Positions 8,163 to 19,297 are shown, numbered from the stretch's first letter. The stretch: 64,000 bases of DNA from Bacteroidaceae bacterium (GCA_017445925.1 JAFSRW010000073.1:1-64000); one strand, 5' to 3'. The notes: generated from the sequence alone by a model not told the origin. Made by a program: numbers and translations.

Positions 8163-8765
8163 CTACAGCATCTTAAGGGCTAACTTGATAACCTTCTCAA
8201 CGGGTGCATCAGGCTCGTCCTTCAGTATCTGTTGTACAACTTTGTGGGTTGGAGCAGGACTGAAGCCCAGCATTGTCAAGGCCGAAACAGCCTCATTCTG
8301 CACCTCCACATTAACCGCTGGAGCCAACTTGTTAACTCCACCTGTTGCAGAAGCATCTACACCCAAGGTAGCAATCTTATCATGCAGGTCTACAATAATA
8401 CGCTGAGCGGCCTTGGGACCTATGCCCTTCACTTGTTTCAGCATTTTGTCATTGCCTTCGCTTATAATACTACACAACTCGGCAGGAGTCATAGCGGACA
8501 GAATCATGCGAGCCATAGCGGCGCCTATACCGCTCACACTGGTAAGAAGAAGGAACAATTCCCGTTCCACTCGTGTAGAAAACCCCCACAATTGGTAAGC
8601 ATCTTCTCTGATGGACTCTGTTATCCATAATTTAACGACATCTTTTCCTTGTATACTGGAAAAGGTATTAAGACTGATGTTTACACCATACCCTACCCCG
8701 TTGCAATCTACAACGGCCAAAGCGGGGGTGAGATCGGCAAGGGTGCCTTTCAAATATTCTATCAT
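8163..8765 (-). CDS. ruvA: Holliday junction branch migration protein RuvA
   Basis: RuvA binds four-way junctions as a tetramer and loads the RuvB helicase for recombination repair. 200 residues, standard length. Visible parts: N-terminal OB domain ([20 protein letters not shown]), helix-hairpin-helix motifs ([20 protein letters not shown] and [19 protein letters not shown]) and the flexible C-terminal domain that contacts RuvB ([20 protein letters not shown]). Divergent from sprA, an arrangement I recall from other Bacteroidetes, and followed directly by cysQ. A -7 box at 8794-8801 gives a short leader. Confidence 0.96.
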   Translation of the reverse strand: MIEYLKGTLADLTPALAVVDCNGVGYGVNISLNTFSSIQGKDVVKLWITESIREDAYQLWGFSTRVERELFLLLTSVSGIGAAMARMILSAMTPAELCSIISEGNDKMLKQVKGIGPKAAQRIIVDLHDKIATLGVDASATGGVNKLAPAVNVEVQNEAVSALTMLGFSPAPTHKVVQQILKDEPDAPVEKVIKLALKML

Positions 8766-8793
8766 AAATGCTTGTTTTACTCAATTTCGAAGC

Positions 8794-8801
8794 CAAAGGT
8801 A
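8794..8801 (-). promoter_or_regulatory. -7 box of ruvA-cysQ
   Basis: TACCTTTG on the minus strand, about 29 bp before the ruvA ATG. No convincing -33 TTTG; a T-run lies at that distance. Confidence 0.55.
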
Positions 8802-8879
8802 CATATATTTCTGAAAAAACAGAAAAAAGATGAAGAAAAACCTTCCTCAGAATAATAAATTGATGTACCTATACGTTAT

Positions 8880-11800
8880 ATGTTTAACGTGAGCGCGCGA
8901 AAATTCATATCAGTCCTACTTGTTCTGGTAAGCATAAATATGCTTGCCCAAGTTCCTGCTGACACTATACAGAAACGTAAACCTAGGTTTAGTGTACGTA
9001 AAACGGGAGCAGAAAATCAAGATAATTTGAAGACCAAAACGGCCGACCTTAAGGAGCCAGATAACCTGAAGACAGATGTTATCTATGACGAAAAGGATAA
9101 CACCTATACAGTTGGTACGACATTGGATAAATTGTCTTCCGGCCAAGGTTCTAGCTCTAACAACACGTCAGGCAATAAGACCACATCACCAACCATGACT
9201 CTCGGTCAGGCAACAAGCTACCTGAATGCACCGTTACTGATGTCGCCCGAGGAATATCAGAAGTGGTCACTCAAGAATAGTATGCAGGCATATTGGCGTA
9301 AAAAAAATGCAGATGCTTTTGAATCCGAAGGCAAAAACAAATTCGATTTCACTGATATGCATTTCGATTTGGGCCCTGCAGAAAAGATTTTCGGCCCTGG
9401 TGGTGTACAGATTAAAACACAGGGAAGTGCAGAACTGAAACTGGGTATCAACTCTAAGAAGGTTAACAACCCTGCTTTGGCTGCTTCACGTCGCAAAACC
9501 ATTGGATTCGATTTCGACCAGAAGATTAACCTTAGCCTCAATGGTAAGGTGGGAGACAAGGTCAATATGAACCTAAACTACAACACCGAAGCAACATTTG
9601 ATTATGACTCTCAGATGATGAAGCTGAAGTATGACGGCAAGGAAGATGAGATCATCAAACTCATTGAGGCAGGTAACGTATCCTTCCCTAGTAACATGAA
9701 TCTGGTTAATGGCATAAGCAGTTTGTTTGGTTTAAGAACAGATGTCCAATTTGGAAAATTAAAGCTTCAAACCGTTGTAAGTCAGAAGAAAAGTGCTAGT
9801 GCAAGCGCTACCAGTAAGGGTGGAAAGCAGACAACGCCCTTTGAATTCAGCGCCACCAATTATGAGGAGAACCGCCATTTCTTCCTCTCCCATTTCTTCC
9901 GCGAACATTATGACGAAAACATGAAGACCTTACCCACGGTAAGTAGTGGTATTACTATTAAGCGAATAGAAATATGGGTAACCAACAAGAGTGCAACCAC
10001 AGAGAATAACAGAAATATCATTGCTCTAGCCGACCTTGCTGAGCCTTCATATATCAGCAACCCTATGTGGACCTCTAGTGGCAACGTTCCTTCCAATCGA
10101 GCCAACAACGAGTACGAGACCATAGTCACCAGCTACCCTGAGGCCAGAGACATCTCACAGGCAACTGCTATATTAGACGGAATTGGTGACTCTGAAGAAA
10201 GCAGATTTGAAGGCAGTCGCGACTATGAAAAGTTGCAATCGGCCCGCAAACTGAACAGTAACGAATATTACCTCAATGCAGCCATTGGATATGTCAGCCT
10301 GACCAACAATCTGCAAACTGACGATGTATTGGCCGTTGCATATGAGTACACATACAATGGCGCTACATATCAGGTTGGTGAATTTGCATCCGACATTACT
10401 AATAACTCCCAAGCCCTTTTTGTAAAGCTTCTTAAGAGTACTACCGGTAGTCCCAAATTCCCCACTTGGAAGTTAATGATGAAAAATGTCTATAACCTGG
10501 GAGGTTCAAACACCCAGGGGGTCACATCCGTCCAGAAAGAGAATTTCCGCCTAGATGTAAAATACCTCAGCGACTCAACGGGCGTATATCTATCTTATTT
10601 ACCTAACGAACGTTTAAAGAGTACGCCCCTTATTAAGGCCTTGAATGCCGACCGACTAGACGACAAAAACAATGCACATAGCAATGGCTTTTTTGACTAC
10701 GTGGAAGGGTACACTATCCTGAAGGGTGGACGTGTAGTATTCCCCGTTGCAGAGCCTTTCGGTTCACACCTTCGAAACTGGATTGCTGATGACGAGTTGG
10801 CAGACAAATTCTGTTTCCAAGAACTATACGACAGCACCAAGACTGTTGCCAAGCAGATAGCTGAACACGACAAGTTTCTCATCACAGGTAAATTCAAAGG
10901 CAACATAGCCGGAGAGATTGATTTGGGCGTTACTAATGTTGCACCAGGTTCTGTTAGAGTAACTGCTGGGGGTGTAACACTTACAGAGAACACTGATTAT
11001 ACGGTTGATTACAACATGGGCCGCGTAACCATTATTAATCAAAGCATCATTGATGCAAAAACTGACATCCACGCCAGCGTTGAGAGCAACGACACATACG
11101 GCATGCAACGGAAAACAATGTTAGGTTTCAATGCCGACTATGAATTCAATAAGAACCTGACTGTGGGTGGTACATTAATGTACCTCAACGAGCAACCTCT
11201 TACCACTAAAGTCAACATGGGCAGCGAGCCTCTTAAGAACACGCTTTGGGGTGCTCATGTCAGTTGGAAGAAGGAAAGCCAATGGCTGACAAACATGATA
11301 GACAAACTACCTCTAATACAATGTACACAGCCTAGTCTTATCACCTTCAACGGTGAATTTGCACAACTTATTGCCGGCCAGAACCATAGTGTACAAGGGC
11401 GAGCTTCATACCTTGATGATTTCGAGCAAAGCAGCATAAAGAATAGTCTCACACAGCCTACCTACTGGACGATATCTAGCACACCCAGTATGTTCCCGGA
11501 AAGTAAACTGTCTAACAACCTGACATACGGCTATAATCGTGCGCTTTTAGCTTGGTACTATGTCGACCCCATTTTCACCCGTCGTAGCAGTACCCTTACA
11601 CCCAGCCACATCAAGAGTGACCTCGACCAACTCTCCAACCATTATGTACGTGAGGTACACGAACGTGAGCTTTATCCATTAAAAGCCCAGAACAGTTACA
11701 ATAGTGCCAGTAGCCTTAATGTGTTGAACCTGGCATACTATCCTAACGAACGTGGACCCTATAACCTTACCACAGATATCGATCAGGACGGACACCTGCT

Positions 11801-14800
11801 AAATCCTCAATCAAGATGGGGAGGTATGATGCGTAAGATTGACAATACCGACTTTGAGGCTCAGAACATTCAGTACATTGAGTTCTGGATGATGGACCCC
11901 TTTATCTATAATACCACAGGAAACAATCGCGGTGGTGATTTCTACATTAATTTGGGAGAAGTTAGCGAAGATATTCTTAAAGATGGAAAGAAATTCTTTG
12001 AGAGCGGAATGCCCGTTGATGGTAACAGCCAATACTGGACAGAAGAGCTATGGGGACATATACCTAACACCACCAGCGTCACTTATGCCTTCAATAATGA
12101 GGCTGGTTCACGCAGTCGCCAGGATGTGGGTCTAAATGGTTTGAACGACGAAGAAGAGCAGCAATACGAAACTTACCAGCAATACCTGCAGCAGATTCAG
12201 AACATTGTCCGACCTGAGGTTTATGATAGCATCTTTGCCGACCCTGCCAATGACAACTATCATTATTACCGAGGAACCGATTTCGACCAACTCAAGACCT
12301 CTATTCTTGACCGTTATAAGCGTATCAATATGCCCCAAGGTAATAGTGCAGACAGCGATACTAGCCCTGAAAGTTATGAAACATCTTGGAAGAGCACACC
12401 CGATATTGAAGATATCAATCAGGACTTTACCCTCAACGAGTACGAGAAATACTACCAATACCACATTAGTATCCGTCCAGAGGATATGGTAGTAGGCCGG
12501 AACCACATTGCGGATATGCGTACAGCCAGCGTTAAACTGAGAAATGGCAATACTGAGGATTGTAAGTGGTATCTTTTCCGCGTACCTTTGTCGGATTACG
12601 AATCTAAAGAAGGAAACATCAACGACTTCACCAGCATCCGTTTTATGCGAATGTTTCTTACAAACTTCCAGCAGGATGTAATAATTCGTTTGGCCACCCT
12701 CGATATGGTTCAGGGTAACTGGCGTCCTTACGAGCGGCCGCTCTATACGGGTCAGGCTCCCAGCAGCAACGGTACATTGGAAGTCAGCAACGTAAGCATT
12801 GAGGAGAATAGCGACAAAAAGCCTGTCAATTATGTACTGCCTCCTGGCATCAGCAGGATTACAGACCCTTCACAGTCACAATTAGTTGAGAATAATGAGC
12901 AAGCAATGTGTCTGATAACCCGTAATTTGAGTCCAGGCGATGCACGTGCTGTTTACAAGAATTGCACATATAATATGCGACAATACAAGCACCTACAACT
13001 CTACCTGCACGCCAACGCATTAGCCGAGAATATCACAGAAACAACCGATGGTGAGTGCAGCGTATTCCTCCGTCTGGGTTCCGATTATAAGAGCAACTAC
13101 TACGAATACGAGGTTCCCATGCAGCTAACTCCCGAAGGCACTTATGACACCTACAGTGCTGCAGGCTGTCGTGCGGTCTGGCCCGAGGAGAACATGATGG
13201 ATATTAATCTGGAACTCTTCACCGATCTGAAGAAAAAACGTAATGCACAGGTAAGTGCCAACATTACCAGCATCAACCAGCTTTTCTATGAATACGACGA
13301 GAATCATCCCAGCAACCGCATCTCTATCATGGGTAACCCCACATTGGCCGAGGTGAAAACCATCATGATTGGTATCAGAAACAACGGCAGGACCGTTAAG
13401 AGCATTGAGGTTTGGGCCAACGAACTCCGTCTGCAGGAATTCACGAACAGCGGTGGTTGGGCTGCACAAGGTAACCTGAACGTTCAATTGAGTGATATTG
13501 GTTCTGTAAATGTAACCGCCAAATACATAAAGGCTGGATTCGGTGGTATTGAACAGACCGTAGCACAACGTACGGACGAGGACAACCTTGACTACACCAT
13601 CACTACCAACGTGGAACTGGGCCGTCTTTTGCCCGAGAAGGCCAAGGTTAACTTCCCCATGTACTATTCTTACAGCAAAGAGACGATTAAGCCCAAGTAC
13701 AATCCCTTTGATACTGATATGCTCCTCTCTGATGCTTTGGATGCTATGGCAACTCAGAAAGAAAGAGATTCGTTAAGCAGCCTTACCAATCATGTGGAGG
13801 TCAGCAAAAACATCTCGTTTAGCGGTGTTAAGGTGAACATTGCCACCCGCAAACACCCCATGCCATACGACCCTGCTAACTTTACCTTCAATTACAGCCA
13901 CTCGCAGCAGACCATTGAGGGACAAACCATTGTCTATGAGCACGAGTATAACTGGAAGGGAGGCATGAACTACGCTTGGAGTCCTAACTGGAAACCTTGG
14001 GAGCCATTCAAGAATCTGAAAGGCAAGAGTAAGTGGCTGGATATTATTAAAGCACAGAACTTGGCGTATGCACCGCAAAGCCTTACCTTTAACACAGATA
14101 TCACACGCAACTACTACGAGTTACAAGAGCGTGATCTAGAGAGTCTTGGCACCCCCAACTCCATTCCCGCCACCTGGAGCCAGAGTTTCTTCTGGAACCG
14201 CAACTTCCAACTCCGCTGGGACATCTTCAAGGCACTGCATTTTACCTTCCAAAGTGGCACTAGGGCAGAAATTGAAGAGCCCTACATGCAGGTCAACAAA
14301 GACCTTTACCCAGACCAGTATCAGGCTTGGAAAGACTCTATCAAGCATAGCCTACTGCACTTTGGCCGTCCCCTGGACTACAGCCAAAACGTACAGATAA
14401 GTTATAAGGTGCCGTTCGATAAGATTCCTGTTACAGACTGGCTTTCTGCCGATGTTTCTTACAACAGTAACTATTCTTGGCGCCGAGGCAGTACGCGTGA
14501 AGACGGAACCAGTTTGGGAAACACCATCAATACACAGCGAAACATCAATGTAAACAGTAAGATAGACCTAGAAAAGATATACAACCACAGCAAATTCCTG
14601 CAGGACGTGAACAAACGCTTCTCTGCTTCAAGCGCTAAATCGGAAGCCAGCAAGAAGAAACAGGAGAAACAACGCGAAAAAGACGCAAAGAAGAAAGAAC
14701 AGGCAAAGCAGGACGATGCTCGTGTAAAAGCCGAGGAAGAGGCTATGAAGACTGGTGAGCCCGTGGATTCTATCCTTGCACGCCAAAAGGCAGCTCAAGC

Positions 14801-16637
14801 AGGTCGTCAGACCAATAAGAATGGTATCAGCCAGAAAAAGGAACCCGAAAAGAAAGGCTTTGCTCAGGAAGTGACACTGCTGCCCGACAGCAACATCACC
14901 ATTAACCACGGCCAGAAGAGCAAGCGCCTCAGGATCACAGCCCTCGACACAGCCGGTCACGCCTTTAAAATTTATTATAAGAAGAAAGACGAGAACACGC
15001 TGGTACTTCGTAAGACTCCCGTCGACACCACCCAGATTCGTCTGAACGTTGTGGCACTGCCAGAACTCTCCGAGAAGAAGTGGTTCGACTGGGCTCAGGC
15101 CGGTGCACGCTTCCTCATGTCGCTGCGAAACATCAGCGTATCATACCGCAACACATACAACCTGGCACTGCCTGGTTTCCGTCCCGAGATTGGCGATATG
15201 TTGGGTCAGGGAAAGGACAACGGTTTCCTATCGCCGGGTATCGACTTCGGTCTGGGCTTCATTGACGACAGTTACATCGAAAGGGCACAGGAACGAGGAT
15301 GGCTGCTGGGCAGCGAGGACGGTGTATCCTCACCAGCCAGTTCTGCCACAACCGAGGATGTACAGGTTAAGATGGCAGTGGAGCCGTTTACCGATTTCAA
15401 GATAGACCTGAACATGAGCCGCACCCATAACCGCAACCGCAGCATCCAATACATGTATCGCGATGCCGATGGATTCTTCCCCTCTACTCACAGCGGCTCA
15501 TTCAATATTACAACCATCTCTCTTAAGACTGCTTTTGCCAGCGGAGGTTCGGCTGCCAACGGATATTATAGCGCCCCGTTCGAGAATTTTGTCAAGAAGC
15601 TCGACGTCTATCAACAGCGTGTTACAGAGCAATATGCAGGCGTTAAGTATCCTGCCAGATCGGGTAAGTCGGGCACATATAACCCGGAAACCGACCTCCC
15701 GGTTAACAAGTTCGGACCCGATGTGATGATACCTGCCTTCCTGGATGCATACACGGGCTCCAGTTCTTTGGATATCTTCCCCACCATTACACGCATGCTT
15801 CCCAACTGGACGTTTACTTATAAAGGGCTGAGCAATCTGCCATGGGTTCGTGACCACCTGAAGAGCGTTACCCTGACACATGCCTATAAGAGCATCTACG
15901 CCGTTGGTTCTTATAACTCATACAGCTCTTGGCTGGAATGCATGGGAGCTGGCAACGGAATGGGCTTTGTACAGAATACCACCACCGGCGAGTACCAGCC
16001 ATCATCCATGTACGATATCAGCACCGTCAGCATTAACGAAAGCTTTGCTCCGCTGATGGGTTTGAATATGACGTTCAACAATAACATGACCCTGAAGGTG
16101 GAATACCGCACCACCCGAGTGCTGAACCTAAGCCTTACCAGCGCACAGTTGAATGAAACTGGCTCTCAGGACTTTGTAATTGGTTGGGGTTACAAGATTA
16201 ACGACTTCAAGATGTCTGATCTCTTCCGTTCCAAGAGAGCCGCTGCGCGTCAAGAGACCAGGAACAAACTCAGAAACAAGAACGGCAATAATGCCAACAA
16301 CAAGAACAATTCCGCTAACCAGAATAACAATAATAACAACTCCAACAACAGCAGGAGCAGCAAGAGCAACTTTGCTCACAGCCTGTCAATGCGCTTCGAT
16401 TTTAGCATCCGTAACCAGGATGCCATCAAACGAGACATTCAGACGGGTCTTTGCGAAGCTACCAGCGGCCAGAAGGCGTTCAAGACCAGTGCACAGTTGG
16501 ATTACTCAATAAGCCGTCTGACAACCCTCAGCGTTTATTACGACCGCCAACGCTCGCAGCCATTGCTCTCCAGCAGCAGTTACCCCACCATTACCCAAGA
16601 CTTTGGTATCAGCATGAAGTTCTCATTGACCAGATAA
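8880..16637 (+). CDS. sprA: T9SS outer-membrane translocon protein SprA (Sov)
   Basis: SprA/Sov is the giant outer-membrane barrel that forms the protein-conducting channel of the type IX secretion system and, in gliding species, is needed for motility. 2585 residues, in the usual size range. It has a signal peptide (about residues 1-24, ending LAQ), the typical N-terminal region (PVDTIQKRKPRF-like start, MSPEEYQKWSLKNSMQAYWR), long repeated barrel strands, and ends with an aromatic/basic barrel terminus (SMKFSLTR). Two low-complexity insertions stand out: a Lys/Glu/Ala-rich stretch at about 1920-1985 (nt 14630-14850) and an Asn-rich stretch at about 2460-2495 (nt 16255-16370); both probably form loops outside the barrel. 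It is the main reason to expect working T9SS export for the tailed proteins in this window. Confidence 0.95.
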   Translation: MFNVSARKFISVLLVLVSINMLAQVPADTIQKRKPRFSVRKTGAENQDNLKTKTADLKEPDNLKTDVIYDEKDNTYTVGTTLDKLSSGQGSSSNNTSGNKTTSPTMTLGQATSYLNAPLLMSPEEYQKWSLKNSMQAYWRKKNADAFESEGKNKFDFTDMHFDLGPAEKIFGPGGVQIKTQGSAELKLGINSKKVNNPALAASRRKTIGFDFDQKINLSLNGKVGDKVNMNLNYNTEATFDYDSQMMKLKYDGKEDEIIKLIEAGNVSFPSNMNLVNGISSLFGLRTDVQFGKLKLQTVVSQKKSASASATSKGGKQTTPFEFSATNYEENRHFFLSHFFREHYDENMKTLPTVSSGITIKRIEIWVTNKSATTENNRNIIALADLAEPSYISNPMWTSSGNVPSNRANNEYETIVTSYPEARDISQATAILDGIGDSEESRFEGSRDYEKLQSARKLNSNEYYLNAAIGYVSLTNNLQTDDVLAVAYEYTYNGATYQVGEFASDITNNSQALFVKLLKSTTGSPKFPTWKLMMKNVYNLGGSNTQGVTSVQKENFRLDVKYLSDSTGVYLSYLPNERLKSTPLIKALNADRLDDKNNAHSNGFFDYVEGYTILKGGRVVFPVAEPFGSHLRNWIADDELADKFCFQELYDSTKTVAKQIAEHDKFLITGKFKGNIAGEIDLGVTNVAPGSVRVTAGGVTLTENTDYTVDYNMGRVTIINQSIIDAKTDIHASVESNDTYGMQRKTMLGFNADYEFNKNLTVGGTLMYLNEQPLTTKVNMGSEPLKNTLWGAHVSWKKESQWLTNMIDKLPLIQCTQPSLITFNGEFAQLIAGQNHSVQGRASYLDDFEQSSIKNSLTQPTYWTISSTPSMFPESKLSNNLTYGYNRALLAWYYVDPIFTRRSSTLTPSHIKSDLDQLSNHYVREVHERELYPLKAQNSYNSASSLNVLNLAYYPNERGPYNLTTDIDQDGHLLNPQSRWGGMMRKIDNTDFEAQNIQYIEFWMMDPFIYNTTGNNRGGDFYINLGEVSEDILKDGKKFFESGMPVDGNSQYWTEELWGHIPNTTSVTYAFNNEAGSRSRQDVGLNGLNDEEEQQYETYQQYLQQIQNIVRPEVYDSIFADPANDNYHYYRGTDFDQLKTSILDRYKRINMPQGNSADSDTSPESYETSWKSTPDIEDINQDFTLNEYEKYYQYHISIRPEDMVVGRNHIADMRTASVKLRNGNTEDCKWYLFRVPLSDYESKEGNINDFTSIRFMRMFLTNFQQDVIIRLATLDMVQGNWRPYERPLYTGQAPSSNGTLEVSNVSIEENSDKKPVNYVLPPGISRITDPSQSQLVENNEQAMCLITRNLSPGDARAVYKNCTYNMRQYKHLQLYLHANALAENITETTDGECSVFLRLGSDYKSNYYEYEVPMQLTPEGTYDTYSAAGCRAVWPEENMMDINLELFTDLKKKRNAQVSANITSINQLFYEYDENHPSNRISIMGNPTLAEVKTIMIGIRNNGRTVKSIEVWANELRLQEFTNSGGWAAQGNLNVQLSDIGSVNVTAKYIKAGFGGIEQTVAQRTDEDNLDYTITTNVELGRLLPEKAKVNFPMYYSYSKETIKPKYNPFDTDMLLSDALDAMATQKERDSLSSLTNHVEVSKNISFSGVKVNIATRKHPMPYDPANFTFNYSHSQQTIEGQTIVYEHEYNWKGGMNYAWSPNWKPWEPFKNLKGKSKWLDIIKAQNLAYAPQSLTFNTDITRNYYELQERDLESLGTPNSIPATWSQSFFWNRNFQLRWDIFKALHFTFQSGTRAEIEEPYMQVNKDLYPDQYQAWKDSIKHSLLHFGRPLDYSQNVQISYKVPFDKIPVTDWLSADVSYNSNYSWRRGSTREDGTSLGNTINTQRNINVNSKIDLEKIYNHSKFLQDVNKRFSASSAKSEASKKKQEKQREKDAKKKEQAKQDDARVKAEEEAMKTGEPVDSILARQKAAQAGRQTNKNGISQKKEPEKKGFAQEVTLLPDSNITINHGQKSKRLRITALDTAGHAFKIYYKKKDENTLVLRKTPVDTTQIRLNVVALPELSEKKWFDWAQAGARFLMSLRNISVSYRNTYNLALPGFRPEIGDMLGQGKDNGFLSPGIDFGLGFIDDSYIERAQERGWLLGSEDGVSSPASSATTEDVQVKMAVEPFTDFKIDLNMSRTHNRNRSIQYMYRDADGFFPSTHSGSFNITTISLKTAFASGGSAANGYYSAPFENFVKKLDVYQQRVTEQYAGVKYPARSGKSGTYNPETDLPVNKFGPDVMIPAFLDAYTGSSSLDIFPTITRMLPNWTFTYKGLSNLPWVRDHLKSVTLTHAYKSIYAVGSYNSYSSWLECMGAGNGMGFVQNTTTGEYQPSSMYDISTVSINESFAPLMGLNMTFNNNMTLKVEYRTTRVLNLSLTSAQLNETGSQDFVIGWGYKINDFKMSDLFRSKRAAARQETRNKLRNKNGNNANNKNNSANQNNNNNNSNNSRSSKSNFAHSLSMRFDFSIRNQDAIKRDIQTGLCEATSGQKAFKTSAQLDYSISRLTTLSVYYDRQRSQPLLSSSSYPTITQDFGISMKFSLTR

Positions 16638-16640
16638 AGA

Positions 16641-16677
16641 AAACAAGAGGCACCCCAAATCGGGATGCCCCTTGTTT
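16641..16677. terminator. Bidirectional terminator between sprA and the GH78 gene
   Basis: AAACAAG at 16641-16647 pairs with CTTGTTT at 16671-16677, with an inner GGCACCCC/CGGGATGCC stem. T-rich on one side and A-rich on the other, serving both convergent genes. Confidence 0.75.
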
Positions 16678-16685
16678 ATTTTTCT

Positions 16686-19262
16686 TTATTTCACTACAGT
16701 ATAGCTTCCTGAGCTGTATTCCTTCGGGGTAGTCTCACCAGGAAGGGTAACAGTAGCTGTGGTACCTGTAGGTATAGTAAACTTCCATATCCACGTATCG
16801 CCCTGATACTTCCATTCACTCTTAATGGTACCGGCAGCACTCTTGTATTCAGCCTTCAGGAATCCCAGGCGCTTGTCAGGCACGGGTGACATGATGATGT
16901 GCTTAAAGCCAGGCACCTTCGGATCAGCGGCAATACCTGCAGCAGTTTCCCATATCCACTCGCAGACGCAGCCGTAGGCGTAGTGGTTAAAGCTATTCAT
17001 ACCACGGGGCCCCATTCCGCTATCCTTCATATAGCTGTTCCAACGCTCCCAAATGGTGGTAGCGCCATTGTCGATAGAATAAAGCCAACTGGGGTTCTTG
17101 CGCTGGAAGAGCAGCTCGTAGGCAATGTCGCTCATACCGTTCTCGGTTAGTGTCTGCATCAGTATGCTGGTTCCCAGAAAGCCCGTTTGCAGGCAGTTAC
17201 CATGGTCTGCAAAATTCTGACGCAGGCGTGCCAGCATAGCATCCTTAGCTGCTCCGCTCACCAGTTGGTTCTTGAGGGCGAAGAGAGCAGGAGTCTGCAT
17301 GGTATTCAGAATTTCGGTCTTGAAAGTGCCATTCTGGTTTAGGAACTGAGTCTGCAAGTACTTCTTTGCCTCGCTGACCATCGTCTCGTACTTCTGAACA
17401 TCCCGGCCCGTTGCCTGAGCCATATCGCGCATCATTCCAGCATCTATCAACCAATAGCTGGCACATAGGTAATTCCAGTAGTCGAGGGCTTCGGGCTTAA
17501 GATTGCCGTCCTGGTACTGCTTGCCGCTGCAACTTTCCAGCGGTTCGTAGCTCAGCCAATCAGCCCACTGATAATTGCTATTCTCATCCTTCAACGTCGT
17601 ATGGTCGTACTTGGTTTCGTTCACATGATTCATGAACTTTTCCATCGATTCCCAGCTCTCGTCAACGATTTTATTGTCGCCAAACTGCTTCCATACCGTC
17701 CAGGGAACAATGATGCCTGCATCGGCCCAGCCCACACGCATCATATCGCCATGTCCATTACCGTCACCTGCGCCGTACTGAGCAAAAGGTGCAACACCCG
17801 GGTATGCTCCCGTTTCAGACTGCGTGTCACGCATATCATGCAACCATTTATGGAAAAAGGCGTCGGTGTTGGCAAAGAAAGTACCCGTTTCGGTGAACAC
17901 CTGCGTGTCGGCAGTCCATCCCAAGCGCTCGTTACGCTGTGGGCAATCGGTAGTCACACTCAGATAGTTGGAACGCTGACCCCATAGAGTGTTTGAGATT
18001 AGCTTATTTACCAAATCGTTGCCCGTGGTGACGGTACCGATTTCCAAATCCTTGCTGATAGAGGTCACAGGTACGCTGGTGATGCTCTTAAAGGTGACAT
18101 CATCGGTTGCCGTAACTGAAATGAGACGGTATCCGAAGAATGTATTCTGTGGGCGGAAACTGACAGGCTTCTTGTCACCGCTGAATGTGTATTCCAACTG
18201 CATGCCCGTGTCGGGAATACGCAGATTCAGTCGGTGCACACTTCCCTCGGGACCATCCATGCCTCTTTTCTTGGAACCGTTGCCATCGTTCAGCAACTCC
18301 GAAGGCAGACACATCAGTTGGGTACCCTCCTTGGCACTAAATACAAAGCTGGGTACTGCCGAGCAGTTCTGGCCAAAGTCCACTACCAGCGTCTCACCCT
18401 TCCTGAGTGTTACGGGCTCGCCCTTCTTATATTCCTTTTTTATTATAACCTTTCCGAAGGCATCTCCGCTGGCGCCTTCCACACCTTCCCAGATATATGT
18501 TCGAACAGGCTGAAGGGTTAAATCCTCTCGTAAGTAGATTTCTGCTCCGTTGGTAGGAAAAATCTGTCCTCGGAACTCCTTGTTCTCCTCGGGAGTCTTC
18601 AAAAGCTCAGGGGTTTCATATCCCTGCTTCACACGAGCATCGTAAACCTCTCCGTCAAAGATGGCGGCATGCTTAACCGGTCCGGCAATACCAGCCTTCC
18701 ACGTCTTGGTATCTGTCCCGTAATACTTTTTGCTGCCATCGGCATATGTCAACTCCAATACGCCACGGAAAGCACACTTGGTGCCAAACATACCCTTGGT
18801 ACCACCAGGTGTTACAATCTTGTCACCCCACCAGCCGGGAGTAACCTGTACAGCCAGTTGGTTCTCGGCTCCAGCCTTGGTAACCATCAGCTTGGTAACA
18901 TCGTAGGTAAAAGAACGCTTGGTCTTTAACGGATGTGTAAAGCCTGGCTTCAGCACCTCCTGTCCCACCAGCTCACCATTTATATAAAGGTCATAAACGC
19001 CCAGACCTGCAGTCATCCACTTGGCGCAGACAATTTTTTTTTCGTTCTTCACGTCCGATACGAACCAGTTGGCTCCGTCGGCAGCTCTGGTTCCATCGTT
19101 CACCACTCCCGTCACAACGGGGGCATCAACAACAGAAAGCCATACCGAGCAGTCCCATGCTCCGTCCTTCAGCGGTTCTGTTAGTTTAGCCCCATCATTT
19201 CTGGCTGTCATGTTAAGTGCAAATAGCAAACTGGCAGCAAAAGCAATCGTTTTCATATTCAT
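16686..19262 (-). CDS. GH78 alpha-L-rhamnosidase
   Basis: Removes terminal alpha-L-rhamnose from plant glycosides, pectin side chains or other rhamnosides. About 858 residues with a signal peptide (MNMKTIAFAASLLFALNMTA). The domain order fits GH78: N-terminal beta-sandwiches (TAGLGVYDLYINGELVGQEV; PVRTYIWEGVEG), then the (alpha/alpha)6 barrel with the family block TTDCPQRNERLGWTADTQVF near residue 435, GWADAGIIVPWTVW, and TTIWERWNSY, followed by a C-terminal beta domain. I prefer the ATG at 19262 or 19256 over 19304 because it starts the signal peptide. It is not next to a SusC/SusD pair, so its transporter must be elsewhere. A -7 box lies at 19290-19297. Confidence 0.93.
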   Translation of the reverse strand: MNMKTIAFAASLLFALNMTARNDGAKLTEPLKDGAWDCSVWLSVVDAPVVTGVVNDGTRAADGANWFVSDVKNEKKIVCAKWMTAGLGVYDLYINGELVGQEVLKPGFTHPLKTKRSFTYDVTKLMVTKAGAENQLAVQVTPGWWGDKIVTPGGTKGMFGTKCAFRGVLELTYADGSKKYYGTDTKTWKAGIAGPVKHAAIFDGEVYDARVKQGYETPELLKTPEENKEFRGQIFPTNGAEIYLREDLTLQPVRTYIWEGVEGASGDAFGKVIIKKEYKKGEPVTLRKGETLVVDFGQNCSAVPSFVFSAKEGTQLMCLPSELLNDGNGSKKRGMDGPEGSVHRLNLRIPDTGMQLEYTFSGDKKPVSFRPQNTFFGYRLISVTATDDVTFKSITSVPVTSISKDLEIGTVTTGNDLVNKLISNTLWGQRSNYLSVTTDCPQRNERLGWTADTQVFTETGTFFANTDAFFHKWLHDMRDTQSETGAYPGVAPFAQYGAGDGNGHGDMMRVGWADAGIIVPWTVWKQFGDNKIVDESWESMEKFMNHVNETKYDHTTLKDENSNYQWADWLSYEPLESCSGKQYQDGNLKPEALDYWNYLCASYWLIDAGMMRDMAQATGRDVQKYETMVSEAKKYLQTQFLNQNGTFKTEILNTMQTPALFALKNQLVSGAAKDAMLARLRQNFADHGNCLQTGFLGTSILMQTLTENGMSDIAYELLFQRKNPSWLYSIDNGATTIWERWNSYMKDSGMGPRGMNSFNHYAYGCVCEWIWETAAGIAADPKVPGFKHIIMSPVPDKRLGFLKAEYKSAAGTIKSEWKYQGDTWIWKFTIPTGTTATVTLPGETTPKEYSSGSYTVVK

Positions 19263-19289
19263 ATTAATGTTAGAATTAGTTTTCTGCTG

Positions 19290-19297
19290 CAAAAATA
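19290..19297 (-). promoter_or_regulatory. -7 box of the GH78 gene
   Basis: TATTTTTG on the minus strand, with GTTG 18 bp further upstream as a partial -33 element. This supports a start codon at 19262 or 19256 and argues against 19304, which lies upstream of the box. Confidence 0.6.
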
